Shown: positions 49,268 to 57,968 of the stretch, one piece after another
Position numbering within the stretch: the stretch's first letter is position 1
How the letters are laid out: each line of letters opens with the position of its first letter
Assembly: GCF_905397395.1 (NCBI RefSeq)
Contig: NZ_CAJPVH010000003.1
Coordinates: 142,148 to 206,147, forward strand
Reading direction: 5' to 3'
From: Cupriavidus campinensis
GTDB lineage: Bacteria; Pseudomonadota; Gammaproteobacteria; Burkholderiales; Burkholderiaceae
Length of the DNA: 64,000 nt
Made by a program: the position numbers and the translations under genes
Notes under the pieces: generated by a model
The model's database searches: none
What the model was told of the DNA's origin: nothing
What the model saw: only the letters and a program-made list of their open reading frames with translations

Positions 49268-49933
49268 ATGTCGCACGGCGCAAAATCCCCTTCCAAGCGC
49301 TTCGGCCTGCACGATCTGGCCGCGGTGCGTGACAATCTCAAGGCTGACGCCGAGCGCCGCGAGGCGGAGCGCGTGGCCGCCGAAGCCACCGCCCGCCGCG
49401 CCGACGAGGAAGCCAATGTCTTCCGCAGCAATGTCGGCCAGGTCAGCGCCCTGCGCGACCGCAACCGCGTGGCGCATCCGCCCAAGAAACCCCCGCCCGT
49501 CGCCATCCAGACCCAGCTTAATGACAAAGCCGTGCTGGAAGCCTCGTTGTCCGACGAATTCGATGTCGAGAATCTGCTCGATATCGACGAAACCATGTCG
49601 TTCCGGCGCCCCGGCATCGGCATCGATGTGGTCCGCAAGCTGCGTCGCGGCGAGTGGGTGCCGCAGGACAAGGTGGACCTGCACGGCCTGCGCAGCGACG
49701 AGGCGCGCGAGGCGCTGGCCGAATTCCTGCGCCGCTCGGTGCGCAACGGCGTGCGCTGCGTGCGCGTGATCCACGGCAAGGGCATCGGCTCGCCGGACAA
49801 GCTGCCCGTCCTCAAGGGCAAGGTACGCAGCTGGCTGGTACAGAAGGAGGAAGTCATCGCCTTCGTCCAGGCGCGCGAGTCGCTAGGCGGCGCCGGCGCG
49901 TTGATGGTCTTGCTGCGTCAGCCCCGCGCCTGA
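49268..49933 (+). CDS. Smr-domain protein
   Basis: 221 residues. A charged, partly coiled N-terminal half (Glu/Arg/Ala-rich about 20-60) leads to a C-terminal Smr domain (about 130-215) with the characteristic DLHGLRSDEAREALAEF and VIHGKGIGSPDKLPVLK motifs. Smr domains nick or bind DNA/RNA; in this small-protein class (SmrA/SmrB-like) the proteins have been linked to ribosome rescue cleavage of mRNA. The HGKG glycines are intact. It overlaps the next gene (TGATG), so they are translationally coupled. Confidence 0.92.
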   Translation: MSHGAKSPSKRFGLHDLAAVRDNLKADAERREAERVAAEATARRADEEANVFRSNVGQVSALRDRNRVAHPPKKPPPVAIQTQLNDKAVLEASLSDEFDVENLLDIDETMSFRRPGIGIDVVRKLRRGEWVPQDKVDLHGLRSDEAREALAEFLRRSVRNGVRCVRVIHGKGIGSPDKLPVLKGKVRSWLVQKEEVIAFVQARESLGGAGALMVLLRQPRA

Positions 49934-50580
49934 TGTCGATGCACCTGCCGTTCGATCTGTTGATGGGGCGGCTGCCGCTGATCCTCCACGTCATGGAAGT
50001 GGTCGGCGTGCTCGCCTTCGCGGTCTCGGGCGTGGTGGATGCGCGCAAGCAGCGGCTCGATGCCGTCGGCACCTTCATCGTCGCCTTCGCCACCGCGTTC
50101 GGCGGGGGCACCGTGCGCGACGTCCTGCTGGACCGCCGGCCGTTCTACTGGGTCGAGCACGAATACTACGTGCTGCTGATCTTCGCGATGTCGATCGGCG
50201 CGGCCATCGTATTTCGCGTAGTGAGCACGGTGGCCTCGAACCGCGCGATGCTGGTTGCCGATGCCATCGGCCTGGGGCTGTTCTCCGTCACGGGCACCTC
50301 GCTGGCGCTGGTGGCGCAGATGACGCCGACCGTGGCGGTGATGATGGGAATCATCTCCGCGGTGTTCGGCGGCGTGGTCCGCGACGTGCTCTGCAATGAA
50401 GTGCCGATGATCCTGCGCGACCGCTCGCCCTACGCCACCTGCTCGTTCGTGGGCTGCTGGGTCTATGTCGGCCTGACCTGGCTACGCGCCGACCAGGAGG
50501 CGGCGCTGCTGACCGGGGCGCTGGTCACAATGGCCATGCGGCTGCTGTCCGTGCAGCTTGGCTGGAAACTGCCGAGCTAG
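49933..50580 (+). CDS. TRIC-type (UPF0126, YicG-like) membrane protein
   Basis: 215 residues from the ATG at 49933, whose first base overlaps the Smr gene stop (TGATG). Seven hydrophobic segments fit two repeated UPF0126/TRIC units: the first with AFAVSGVVDARKQRLDAVGTFIVAFATAFGGGTVRDVLL and the second with LFSVTGTSLAL and GIISAVFGGVVRDVLCNEVP. Both units keep the GGGxxRD pattern. TRIC channels pass monovalent cations (K+). The coupling to an Smr protein is conserved-looking but functionally unexplained. Confidence 0.92.
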   Translation: MSMHLPFDLLMGRLPLILHVMEVVGVLAFAVSGVVDARKQRLDAVGTFIVAFATAFGGGTVRDVLLDRRPFYWVEHEYYVLLIFAMSIGAAIVFRVVSTVASNRAMLVADAIGLGLFSVTGTSLALVAQMTPTVAVMMGIISAVFGGVVRDVLCNEVPMILRDRSPYATCSFVGCWVYVGLTWLRADQEAALLTGALVTMAMRLLSVQLGWKLPS

Positions 50581-50597
50581 CAGAAGCCTCAACAACG

Positions 50598-50626
50598 AAA
50601 AAAGCCGGCGCTTGGCCGGCTTTTTT
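50598..50626. terminator. Bidirectional terminator, TRIC gene / glnB
   Basis: Stem AAAAAAGCCGGC / GCCGGCTTTTTT with a 5-base loop; the T-tract is TTTTTT in each direction, so it can end both the rightward operon and the leftward glnB transcript. Confidence 0.9.
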
Positions 50627-50648
50627 GCGTCTGGAGGATGAGCCCCAA

Positions 50649-51026
<378 letters not shown>

Positions 51027-51090
51027 CTAGCCCGAAACCCGCCTCGGGATTGCAGGAATGGGCACACTTGGCCCCTTCCCCCCAGTTCGA

Positions 51091-53157
51091 TCAGTCCGGA
51101 ATCCGGGCCAGGTCGCGCACCCAGACCGCCGATTCCCCGTCGCTCGGGGCGCGCCAGTCGCCACGCGGCGAGAGCGACCCGCCCGAGCCCACTTTCGGGG
51201 CATTCGGCACGCAGGACCGCTTGAACTGGCTGGTGCGGAAGAAGCGGTCGACGAAAATACCCAGAACGCGCTTGATCTCGGCAAGTTCGTAGGCGTTACG
51301 CGCAACATGCGGGCCGTTGGGCCATTCGCCGCGCGCCACATCGCCCCAGGCGCTAAGCGCCAGGAAGGCCACCTTGCTGGGCGCAAACCCGAAGCGCAAC
51401 GTGTAATAAAGGTTGAAATCCTGCAATTCGTACGGCCCGATGACCTGTTCGGTCTTCTGGCCCGGCGCCTTGTCCTGGCCGTCGGCGGCCGTGCCGCCGG
51501 GCACCAGTTCCGGGCTGATGTCGGTATCGAGCACGGCCGTCAGCACCGCTTCCCCGCCCTCGGCCACCTGGCCGGTTTCGGCCACCCAGCGCACCAGATG
51601 GCTGATCAGTGTCTTCGGCACACTGGCATTGACGTTGTAGTGAGACATATGGTCACCCACCCCATAGGTACACCAGCCTAGCGCCAGTTCGCTGAGGTCG
51701 CCGGTGCCGATCACGATGGCGTGATGGTGGTTGGCCAGCCGGAACAGGTGGTTGGTGCGCTCGCCGGCCTGCACGTTCTCGAAGGTCACGTCGTAGACCG
51801 GCTCGCCTTGCGCGTACGGATGGTCGAGATCTTTCAGCATCGCCATGCAACTGGGGCGAATATCGATCTCGCGCGCCGTGCAGCCGATCCAGCTCATCAG
51901 TTGCCGCGCCTGATCGAGCGTGCGGTCGCTGGTGGCGAAGCCGGGCATGGTGTAGCCGAGGATATTGGCGCGCGGCAGGCCCAGGCGGTCCATCGCGGCG
52001 GCGCAGACCAACAGCGCATGGGTGGAATCCAGCCCGCCCGAGACGCCGATGACCACCTTCGAGATCTTGCTGGACGACAGCCGCTGCACCAGCGCCTGCA
52101 CCTGGATGTTGTAGACCTCCATGCAGCGCTCGTCGCGGCGGCGCGGATCGGCCGGCACGTAGGGAAAGCGCTCCACCTTGCGCGCCAGCGGCAGGGTCTG
52201 CGTCGTGGGCACGTCCACGCGGAACGACACCACCTCGAATTTCTCCACTTCCTCGCGATGACGGCGCACCGAATGGCCGAAGGTGGTCTGGTGCATGCGC
52301 TCGCGCGAGAGCCGCTCCAGGTCCACATCGGCCGTCAACAGGTGCGAACGGTCCGAAAACCGCTCCGATTCGCCCAGAAGTTCCCCGTTCTCATAGATCA
52401 GCGCCTGACCGTCCCAGGCCAGGTCGGTGGATGACTCCCCCTTGCCGGCCGAGGTGTACAGGTAAGCCGCCAGACAGCGGGCCGACTGCTGCGACACCAG
52501 CTGGTGCCGGTAGCCGGACTTGCCGATGACGATATTCGACGCCGACAGGTTCACCAGCACCGTGGCCCCGGCCAGCGCCGCGAACGACGACGGCGGCACC
52601 GGCACCCAGACGTCCTCGCAGATTTCCACATGGAAACGGAAGAACGGGATGTTCTCGATCTCGAACAGCAGCCCCGCGCCGAAGGGCACCGTGGCGCCGA
52701 GCAGCGAGATGCGGCCCTCGGTGGGGGCGCAGTCCGCCGCACTGAACTGGCGCGCCTCGTAGAATTCCCAATAATTCGGCAGGTAGCTCTTCGGCACCAC
52801 GCCCTGGATGGCGCCGTTGGCCACCACCACAGCGCAGTTGAACAGCTGATGTTCCACCACCAGCGGCATGCCCACGACCAGCGCAGCCGGCAGCGACACC
52901 GAGGCTTCCACGATGCGCTGGAGCGCCAGTTCGCACTCGCGCAGCAGCGCGCGCTGATGGAACAGGTCGTCGCAGGTATAGGCCGACAGGCCCAGTTCCG
53001 GGAAGGCGACCAGCGCCGCGCCGCCTTGCACGGCCTGGCGGGCCAGTTCCAGCGTCTGGTCGGCGTTGTAGGCCGGGTCCGCCACGCGGCACTCGGGCAC
53101 ACCCACGGCCACGCGCGCAAAGCCGTGGGAATACAGGTTGAAGAACGGATGAGTCAT
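51091..53157 (-). CDS. nadE: Glutamine-dependent NAD+ synthetase
   Basis: 688 residues from the ATG at 53157 ([19 protein letters not shown]), preceded by GAAGG. It is the two-domain form: an N-terminal nitrilase-type glutaminase (about 1-300; Glu in FPELGLSAY, Lys in [14 protein letters not shown], Cys in [10 protein letters not shown]) and a C-terminal N-type ATP-pyrophosphatase synthetase (about 340-688) with the PP-loop [14 protein letters not shown]. Tyr/His-rich [14 protein letters not shown] and the phrase [19 protein letters not shown] [17 protein letters not shown] are family marks. It makes NAD from deamido-NAD and glutamine. glnB follows. Confidence 0.96.
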   Translation of the reverse strand: MTHPFFNLYSHGFARVAVGVPECRVADPAYNADQTLELARQAVQGGAALVAFPELGLSAYTCDDLFHQRALLRECELALQRIVEASVSLPAALVVGMPLVVEHQLFNCAVVVANGAIQGVVPKSYLPNYWEFYEARQFSAADCAPTEGRISLLGATVPFGAGLLFEIENIPFFRFHVEICEDVWVPVPPSSFAALAGATVLVNLSASNIVIGKSGYRHQLVSQQSARCLAAYLYTSAGKGESSTDLAWDGQALIYENGELLGESERFSDRSHLLTADVDLERLSRERMHQTTFGHSVRRHREEVEKFEVVSFRVDVPTTQTLPLARKVERFPYVPADPRRRDERCMEVYNIQVQALVQRLSSSKISKVVIGVSGGLDSTHALLVCAAAMDRLGLPRANILGYTMPGFATSDRTLDQARQLMSWIGCTAREIDIRPSCMAMLKDLDHPYAQGEPVYDVTFENVQAGERTNHLFRLANHHHAIVIGTGDLSELALGWCTYGVGDHMSHYNVNASVPKTLISHLVRWVAETGQVAEGGEAVLTAVLDTDISPELVPGGTAADGQDKAPGQKTEQVIGPYELQDFNLYYTLRFGFAPSKVAFLALSAWGDVARGEWPNGPHVARNAYELAEIKRVLGIFVDRFFRTSQFKRSCVPNAPKVGSGGSLSPRGDWRAPSDGESAVWVRDLARIPD

Positions 53158-53234
53158 GTCTGGCCTTCGGATTCGGGGCGCCAGCATGCCAGTGCGGCAA
53201 TCGGCGTGATCCCTGTCATTCTACGATGCGCACT

Positions 53235-53265
53235 GCGCACCCGTCGCGCACCCGTCGCGCACGTC
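53235..53265 (+). repeat. 11-bp direct repeat GCGCACCCGTC
   Basis: Two perfect adjacent copies (53235-53245, 53246-53256) and a shortened third (GCGCACGTC, 53257-53265) in the gap between nadE and the GNAT gene. Probably slippage in GC-rich DNA. Confidence 0.6.
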
Positions 53266-53376
53266 ACCTGGCTGGCCATGGCTGCACCGCCGCACGTCTT
53301 CCGGTAGACTCGTCCGGCACCTGATGTGGCGTCGGATGGATCAAATATTCTTCAATTCTTGAGTGGATCGGGCGGA

Positions 53377-54600
53377 ATGCAGTCGGAATCTTGTCAGCCG
53401 GTGAGTGCGCAGCCGGACACCCCGGTGGCCAATTACCGGACGGAGATCGTCCTGGACCTGGCCGGGGTGCCGGCCGCCGACTGGGACGCCCTCGTGGCCG
53501 CCCAGCCTGACGCCACGCCCTTCCTGCGCCACGCCTTCCTGCACGCGATGCACACCAGCGGCAGCGCCACCGACGACACCGGCTGGTCGCCGCGCTTCCT
53601 CACCCTCTGGGTGCCGAACGGCCACGGCGCAGGCCGCGACCGGCTGGCCGCCGCCATGCCGCTCTACGCGAAATCGCATTCCTACGGCGAGTATGTGTTC
53701 GACTGGGCCTGGGCGGACGCCTATCGCCAGCACGACGTGCCCTACTACCCCAAGTGGCTGTCCGCCATCCCGTTCACGCCGGTGCGCGGCGCCCGGCTGC
53801 TGGCCGAGGATGACATCGCGCGCCGCCTGCTGCTGCGCTTTGCGCTGGCCCTGGCCGAGGAATCGGGCATGTCCTCGCTGCACGTGCTGTTTCCGTCCGA
53901 CCATGAGGCGGATTTGATGGACGAAGCCGGCATGATGATGCGGCATGGCGTGCAGTTCCACTGGACCAACCCCGGCTACGCCGACTTTGACGCCTTTTTG
54001 GCAACGCTTTCACAGAAGAAGCGCAAGAATATCCGCGCGGAGCGGCGCCGCGTGGCGGAGGCTGGCATCACCTTCCGGCAGTTGCGCGGAGCGGAGATCG
54101 ACGATGAGGCGTGGAAGTTCTTCAACCGCTGCTATCGCCAGACCTACCGCGAGCATCATTCGTCGCCCTATCTGAACCTGGACTTTTTCCGGCGCATCGG
54201 CGCGACCATGCCCGAGAACCTGCTGCTGGTGGTGGCGTCCCGCGACGGGCGCGACATCGCCAGCTCGCTGGTCGTGTTCGATGCCGATCCGCGGGTCAGC
54301 ACGCTCTATGGCCGCTACTGGGGCGCGCTGGAGCACCACCCGTGCCTCCACTTCGAGACCGCCTACTACCAGCCGCTCGAATTCTGCATCGCCGAGGGCC
54401 TGCGCACGTTCGAAGGCGGCGCGCAGGGCGAGCACAAGATGGCGCGTGGCTTCCTGCCGGTGGCCACGCGCTCCGCGCACTGGCTGGCGCACCCCTCGTT
54501 CGCCGATGCAGTGGAGCGCTTCCTGGCCCGCGAGCGCCAGGGCATCGACGCCTATCTCGACGAACTGAACGATCACAGCCCGTTCGCGCGGGGCGAATAA
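53377..54600 (+). CDS. GNAT/FemAB-like acyltransferase (COG3146 type)
   Basis: 407 residues from the ATG at 53377; a GTG at 53326 could extend it by 17 residues. It resembles the GNAT-fold proteins grouped as peptidogalycan-biosynthesis or DUF482/COG3146: ATPFLRHAFLHAM, HSYGEYVFDWAWADAYRQHDVPYYPKWL, LSQKKRKNIRAERRRVAEAGITF, YGRYWGALEHHPCLHFETAYYQPLEFCI and FEGGAQGEHKMARGF are its typical phrases. The substrate is unknown; the name reflects fold similarity only. The gene is single, ending at a strong terminator, and converges with ppa. Confidence 0.85.
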   Translation: MQSESCQPVSAQPDTPVANYRTEIVLDLAGVPAADWDALVAAQPDATPFLRHAFLHAMHTSGSATDDTGWSPRFLTLWVPNGHGAGRDRLAAAMPLYAKSHSYGEYVFDWAWADAYRQHDVPYYPKWLSAIPFTPVRGARLLAEDDIARRLLLRFALALAEESGMSSLHVLFPSDHEADLMDEAGMMMRHGVQFHWTNPGYADFDAFLATLSQKKRKNIRAERRRVAEAGITFRQLRGAEIDDEAWKFFNRCYRQTYREHHSSPYLNLDFFRRIGATMPENLLLVVASRDGRDIASSLVVFDADPRVSTLYGRYWGALEHHPCLHFETAYYQPLEFCIAEGLRTFEGGAQGEHKMARGFLPVATRSAHWLAHPSFADAVERFLARERQGIDAYLDELNDHSPFARGE

Positions 54601-54627
54601 AAAAACCCGCCAAACTGGCGGGTTTTT
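54601..54627. terminator. Bidirectional terminator, GNAT gene / ppa
   Basis: 12-bp stem AAAAACCCGCCA / TGGCGGGTTTTT with a 3-base loop, giving T5 in each direction. It directly follows the GNAT stop codon. Confidence 0.92.
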
Positions 54628-54628
54628 C

Positions 54629-54656
54629 CATCGATCATCGATCATCGATCATCGAT
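54629..54656 (+). repeat. Four perfect tandem copies of CATCGAT
   Basis: CATCGAT repeated four times without error (54629-54635, -642, -649, -656), each holding the ATCGAT palindrome, between the terminator and the ppa stop at 54672. A short variable-number repeat; no coding effect since it lies outside both genes. Confidence 0.85.
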
Positions 54657-54671
54657 CCGGTGCGAACCAGC

Positions 54672-55199
54672 TTACTTCTTGAAGTTCGCCACGCCGTCGG
54701 TGATTTCCTTGTGGGCTTCCTCGATGCCAGCCCAGCCATCCACCTTGACCCACTTGCCGGCCTCAAGTGCCTTGTAGTGCTCAAAAAAGTGCTTGATCTG
54801 GTCGAGCGTGTTTTGCGGCACATCGGACAGGCCCTTCATGAAGGCGGTGGCCGGGCACAGCTTGTCCACGGGCACGGCCACCAGCTTGGCGTCCACGCCG
54901 GACTCGTCGGTCATCTTCAGCATGCCGAGCGCACGGCAGCGCACCACGGCGCCGGCCAGGATCGGGAACGGCGTCAGCACCAGCACGTCCACCGGGTCAC
55001 CGTCGCCGGACAGCGTCTGCGGAATGAAGCCGTAGTTGGCCGGGTAGCGCATGCCCGTGCCGATGAAACGGTCGACGAACAGCAGGCCGGTTTCCTTGTC
55101 GGCCTCGTACTTCACCGGATCGCTCTGGGCCGAAATCTCGATGATGACGTTGAAATCGTTGGGAAGGTCCTTGCCCGGGGAGACGAGGTTGAAGCTCAT
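54672..55199 (-). CDS. ppa: Inorganic pyrophosphatase
   Basis: 175 residues, family I soluble PPase; GGAGAACTCGC precedes the ATG. It hydrolyses pyrophosphate released by biosynthesis. Metal-binding residues lie in DGDPVDVLVLTP (about 65-76), with KYEADKETG, VDRFIGTGMRYPANYGFIPQT and VDKLCPATAFMKGLSDVP completing the active site. Normal length. A TATAAT on the minus strand at 55238-55243 is a likely -10, giving a leader of about 30-35 bases. Confidence 0.97.
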   Translation of the reverse strand: MSFNLVSPGKDLPNDFNVIIEISAQSDPVKYEADKETGLLFVDRFIGTGMRYPANYGFIPQTLSGDGDPVDVLVLTPFPILAGAVVRCRALGMLKMTDESGVDAKLVAVPVDKLCPATAFMKGLSDVPQNTLDQIKHFFEHYKALEAGKWVKVDGWAGIEEAHKEITDGVANFKK

Positions 55200-55237
55200 G
55201 CGAGTTCTCCGAATGCCAGTGTTGTGGGATGGCGGGC

Positions 55238-55243
55238 ATTATA
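55238..55243 (-). promoter_or_regulatory. Consensus -10 of ppa
   Basis: TATAAT on the minus strand, 38 bp upstream of the ppa start; no clear -35. Confidence 0.5.
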
Positions 55244-55309
55244 GCGGTTCGCTCCTGACCCCACGCTGACAAGCCAGCAGCCCGCGCCGCCCCCCAAGTA
55301 CCAAGTGCC

Positions 55310-55337
55310 TTGCGCGGCCCGCGCGGTGCGCGATAAT
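55310..55337 (+). promoter_or_regulatory. Candidate promoter of the aldehyde dehydrogenase operon
   Basis: TTGCGC (55310-55315) and GATAAT (55332-55337) separated by 16 bp, about 50 bp before the ATG at 55388. The -10 matches 5 of 6, the -35 only 3 of 6. Confidence 0.4.
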
Positions 55338-55387
55338 GCGGCATTCCCGATTCAGCAGTTGCTCCATACCCGAGCACGGAGATAAGC

Positions 55388-56824
55388 ATGCACGCCCAGC
55401 ACTTCGTCGCCAACCGCCTGATCGCCCCCGATTCCGGTCTGCGCATCAAGGTTTTCGATCCCTCCAACGGCGAGCCGTTCGCCGAGATTGCCCGTGGCAA
55501 CAGCACGGACATCAGCGTGGCCGTGCTGGCCGCCCGTCAGGCCGCCGAGGGCGCCTGGGGCGCCATGGCACCCGCAGAGCGTGTCCGCCTGCTGAACCGC
55601 GTGGCGCTGGTGCTGATGGAGCACGAGGACGAACTGGCCGCGCTGGAGGCCCGCGACACCGGCAAGCCGCTGCGCCAGGCCCGCGCGGACGCCCGCGCCG
55701 TGGCGCGCTACTTCGAGTTCTACGCGGGCGCGGCAGACAAGCTGCACGGCCAGACCATCCCCTACCAGCCCGGCTACACGGTGCTGACCGTGCGCGAGCC
55801 GCACGGCGTGACGGGCCACATCATCCCCTGGAACTACCCGCTCCAGATCTTCGGCCGCAGCGTCGGCGCGGCGCTGGCCACCGGCAACGCCTGCGTGGTC
55901 AAGCCGGCCGAGGATGCCTGCCTGTCCCTGCTGCGCGTGGCCGAGCTGGCCGCCGAGGCCGGACTGCCCGAAGGCGCGCTCAATATCGTCACCGGCTATG
56001 GCCACGAGGCCGGCGCCGCGCTGGCCCGCCATCCGGGCATCAACCATATTTCCTTCACCGGCTCGCCCGAGACCGGCAAGCTCGTGGCCCAGCTGGCGGC
56101 CGAGAACCATGTGCCGGTCACGCTGGAGCTGGGCGGCAAGTCCCCGCAGATCGTGTTTGCCGATGCCGACCTGGACACGCTGCTGCCCGTTATCGTCAAC
56201 GGCATCGTCCAGAACGCCGGGCAGACCTGCTCGGCCGGCAGCCGGCTGCTGGTGGAGCGTTCCGTCTACGAGACCCTGCTGGACCGGCTCTCGGGCGTGT
56301 TCGAGTCGCTGCGCGTGGGGCCGTCCGCGCTCGACCTCGAATGCGGCCCGCTGATCAGCCGCAAGCAGCAGCAGCGCGTGTGGGACTTCGTCTCCGATGC
56401 CCAGCACGCCGGCATTGCCGTGATGGCGCAGGGCCAGATCGTCGGCGAGGCCCCGGAGTCTGGCTACTACCAGGTGCCGATGCTGTTCCGCGACGTGCCG
56501 CCCACGCACCGGCTGGCCCAGGAGGAAGTCTTCGGCCCGCTGCTGGCGGCGATGCCGTTCGACAGCGAGGAAGAAGCGCTGCGCCTCGCCAACGGCACCG
56601 CCTACGGGCTGGTGGCCGGCCTGTGGACGCGTGACGGCGCCCGCCAGCTACGGCTGGCCCGCAAGCTGCGCGCCGGCCAGGTCTTCATCAACAACTACGG
56701 CGCCGGCGGCGGCGTGGAGCTGCCCTTCGGCGGCACCGGCCAGTCGGGCCATGGCCGCGAGAAGGGCTTCGAGGCCCTGTACGGATTCACCACTCTGAAA
56801 ACCATCGCCATTCAACATGGGTAA
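55388..56824 (+). CDS. NAD(P)-dependent aldehyde dehydrogenase
   Basis: 478 residues; AGATAAGC precedes the ATG but GGAG is 7 bases up (CGGAGATAAGC). Typical ALDH superfamily: cofactor and oxyanion segments IIPWNYPLQIFGRSVGAALATGN, FTGSPETGKLVA, the general base in VTLELGGKSPQIV, and the nucleophile Cys in NAGQTCSAGSRLLVERSVYE. Style is near betaine, gamma-aminobutyraldehyde or vanillin-type ALDHs, but the substrate is not readable. Its end overlaps the next small gene by 8 bp, and an SDR and an MFS symporter follow, suggesting a small catabolic operon. Confidence 0.92.
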   Translation: MHAQHFVANRLIAPDSGLRIKVFDPSNGEPFAEIARGNSTDISVAVLAARQAAEGAWGAMAPAERVRLLNRVALVLMEHEDELAALEARDTGKPLRQARADARAVARYFEFYAGAADKLHGQTIPYQPGYTVLTVREPHGVTGHIIPWNYPLQIFGRSVGAALATGNACVVKPAEDACLSLLRVAELAAEAGLPEGALNIVTGYGHEAGAALARHPGINHISFTGSPETGKLVAQLAAENHVPVTLELGGKSPQIVFADADLDTLLPVIVNGIVQNAGQTCSAGSRLLVERSVYETLLDRLSGVFESLRVGPSALDLECGPLISRKQQQRVWDFVSDAQHAGIAVMAQGQIVGEAPESGYYQVPMLFRDVPPTHRLAQEEVFGPLLAAMPFDSEEEALRLANGTAYGLVAGLWTRDGARQLRLARKLRAGQVFINNYGAGGGVELPFGGTGQSGHGREKGFEALYGFTTLKTIAIQHG

Positions 56825-57059
56825 CATCAATTTTCTGTCGGTCGCGTTCGCCATCTTCTTTTTCTGGATGGCCTGGCATGTCCGGAACAAGCGTGCCACC
56901 AACCCGTCCGGCATGCCCCGCCTGCAGGTTTTCAAGCGCAAATGGGGCGACACCGTGGGCGACCGCGTCCACTGGTGCCTCTACGTGGCCCTGCCCTTCC
57001 TGCTGGCCGTGATGATGGTGGCCAACGCCCTGCGCGGACGGGGGCCGTTCGCGCACTAA
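56817..57059 (+). CDS. Small two-helix membrane protein
   Basis: 80 residues. Two hydrophobic helices (VAFAIFFFWMAWHV about 9-22; WCLYVALPFLLAVMMVANAL about 53-72) flank a basic loop (VRNKRATNPSGMPRLQVFKRKW). The start overlaps the aldehyde dehydrogenase end (its last bases ATGGGTAA contain the ATG), so it is translationally coupled. I do not recognise a family. The layout suggests an inner-membrane helper, perhaps for the MFS symporter or a dehydrogenase, but that is a guess. Confidence 0.75.
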   Translation: MGNINFLSVAFAIFFFWMAWHVRNKRATNPSGMPRLQVFKRKWGDTVGDRVHWCLYVALPFLLAVMMVANALRGRGPFAH

Positions 57060-57133
57060 TCGATAAGTCGTCGGCAGCATGCCCGCCAGCGGCGCCAAGA
57101 CCGCGGCGGGCCTATCTATATAGGAGACAGGAC

Positions 57134-57907
57134 ATGGCAAGACTGGCTGGCAAGGTGGCCGTGGTCACGGGCGGCGGCTCGGGCTTCGGCGAAGGCATCG
57201 CCCATACGTTCGCGCGCGAAGGCGCCGCCGTGATGGTGGCCGACCTGAACCTGGAGGCCGCCGAGCGCGTCGCCGCCGCGATCCGCGAACAGCATGGCGC
57301 GACAGGTGGCACCGCCCGCGCGGTCCGGGCCGACGTGGCGCGGGGCGACGACGTGGCCGCCATGCGGGACGCCACGCTGGCCGCCTTCGGCGACGTGCAC
57401 ATCGTGGTCAACAACGCCGGCACCACCCATCGCAACAAGCCGATCCTGGAGATCACCGAAGACGAGTTCGACCGCGTCTACGCGGTCAACGTCAAGAGCA
57501 TCTACTGGTCGGCCCGGCACTTCATCCCGCATTTCCGCCAGCGCGGCGGCGGCAACTTCGTCAACGTGGCGTCCACCGCCGGCATCCGGCCCCGCCCCGG
57601 TCTGGTCTGGTACAACGGCAGCAAGGGCGCCGTCATCACGGCCAGCAAGGCCATGGCGGCCGAACTCGGCCCGGACAACATCCGCGTGAACTGCGTCAAC
57701 CCGGTGATCGGGGCCACCGGCCTGCTCGAACAGTTCATGGGCCTGCCGGACACCCCCGAGAACCGCGCCAGATTCCTCGCCACGATCCCGATGGGGCGCA
57801 TGTCCACCCCGCAGGACGTGGCCAACGCCTGCCTCTACCTCGCCTCCGACGAGGCGGCGTTTATCACCGGCACCTGTATCGAAGTGGACGGCGGGCGCTG
57901 CGTGTAG
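57134..57907 (+). CDS. Short-chain dehydrogenase (3-oxoacyl-ACP reductase-like)
   Basis: 257 residues; TAGGAGACAGGAC precedes the ATG at 57134, and the longer frame is dismissed. Classical SDR: TGGGSGFGEGIA (residues 12-23), NNAG (about 92), catalytic Ser in NVASTAG (about 142), Tyr-x-x-x-Lys as YNGSK (about 157-161), ending FITGTCIEVDGGRCV. An Asp at the end of strand 2 (VADLN) suggests NAD. It follows the small membrane gene by 74 bp. Substrate unknown; by context it may handle the alcohol partner of the upstream aldehyde dehydrogenase or a hydroxy acid taken up by the MFS symporter. Confidence 0.9.
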   Translation: MARLAGKVAVVTGGGSGFGEGIAHTFAREGAAVMVADLNLEAAERVAAAIREQHGATGGTARAVRADVARGDDVAAMRDATLAAFGDVHIVVNNAGTTHRNKPILEITEDEFDRVYAVNVKSIYWSARHFIPHFRQRGGGNFVNVASTAGIRPRPGLVWYNGSKGAVITASKAMAAELGPDNIRVNCVNPVIGATGLLEQFMGLPDTPENRARFLATIPMGRMSTPQDVANACLYLASDEAAFITGTCIEVDGGRCV

Positions 57908-57968
57908 CGCTTGCATCACTTCCCAACCCGCGGCAACGACTTATAAGAACCCAATGAGGAGACAAGTC

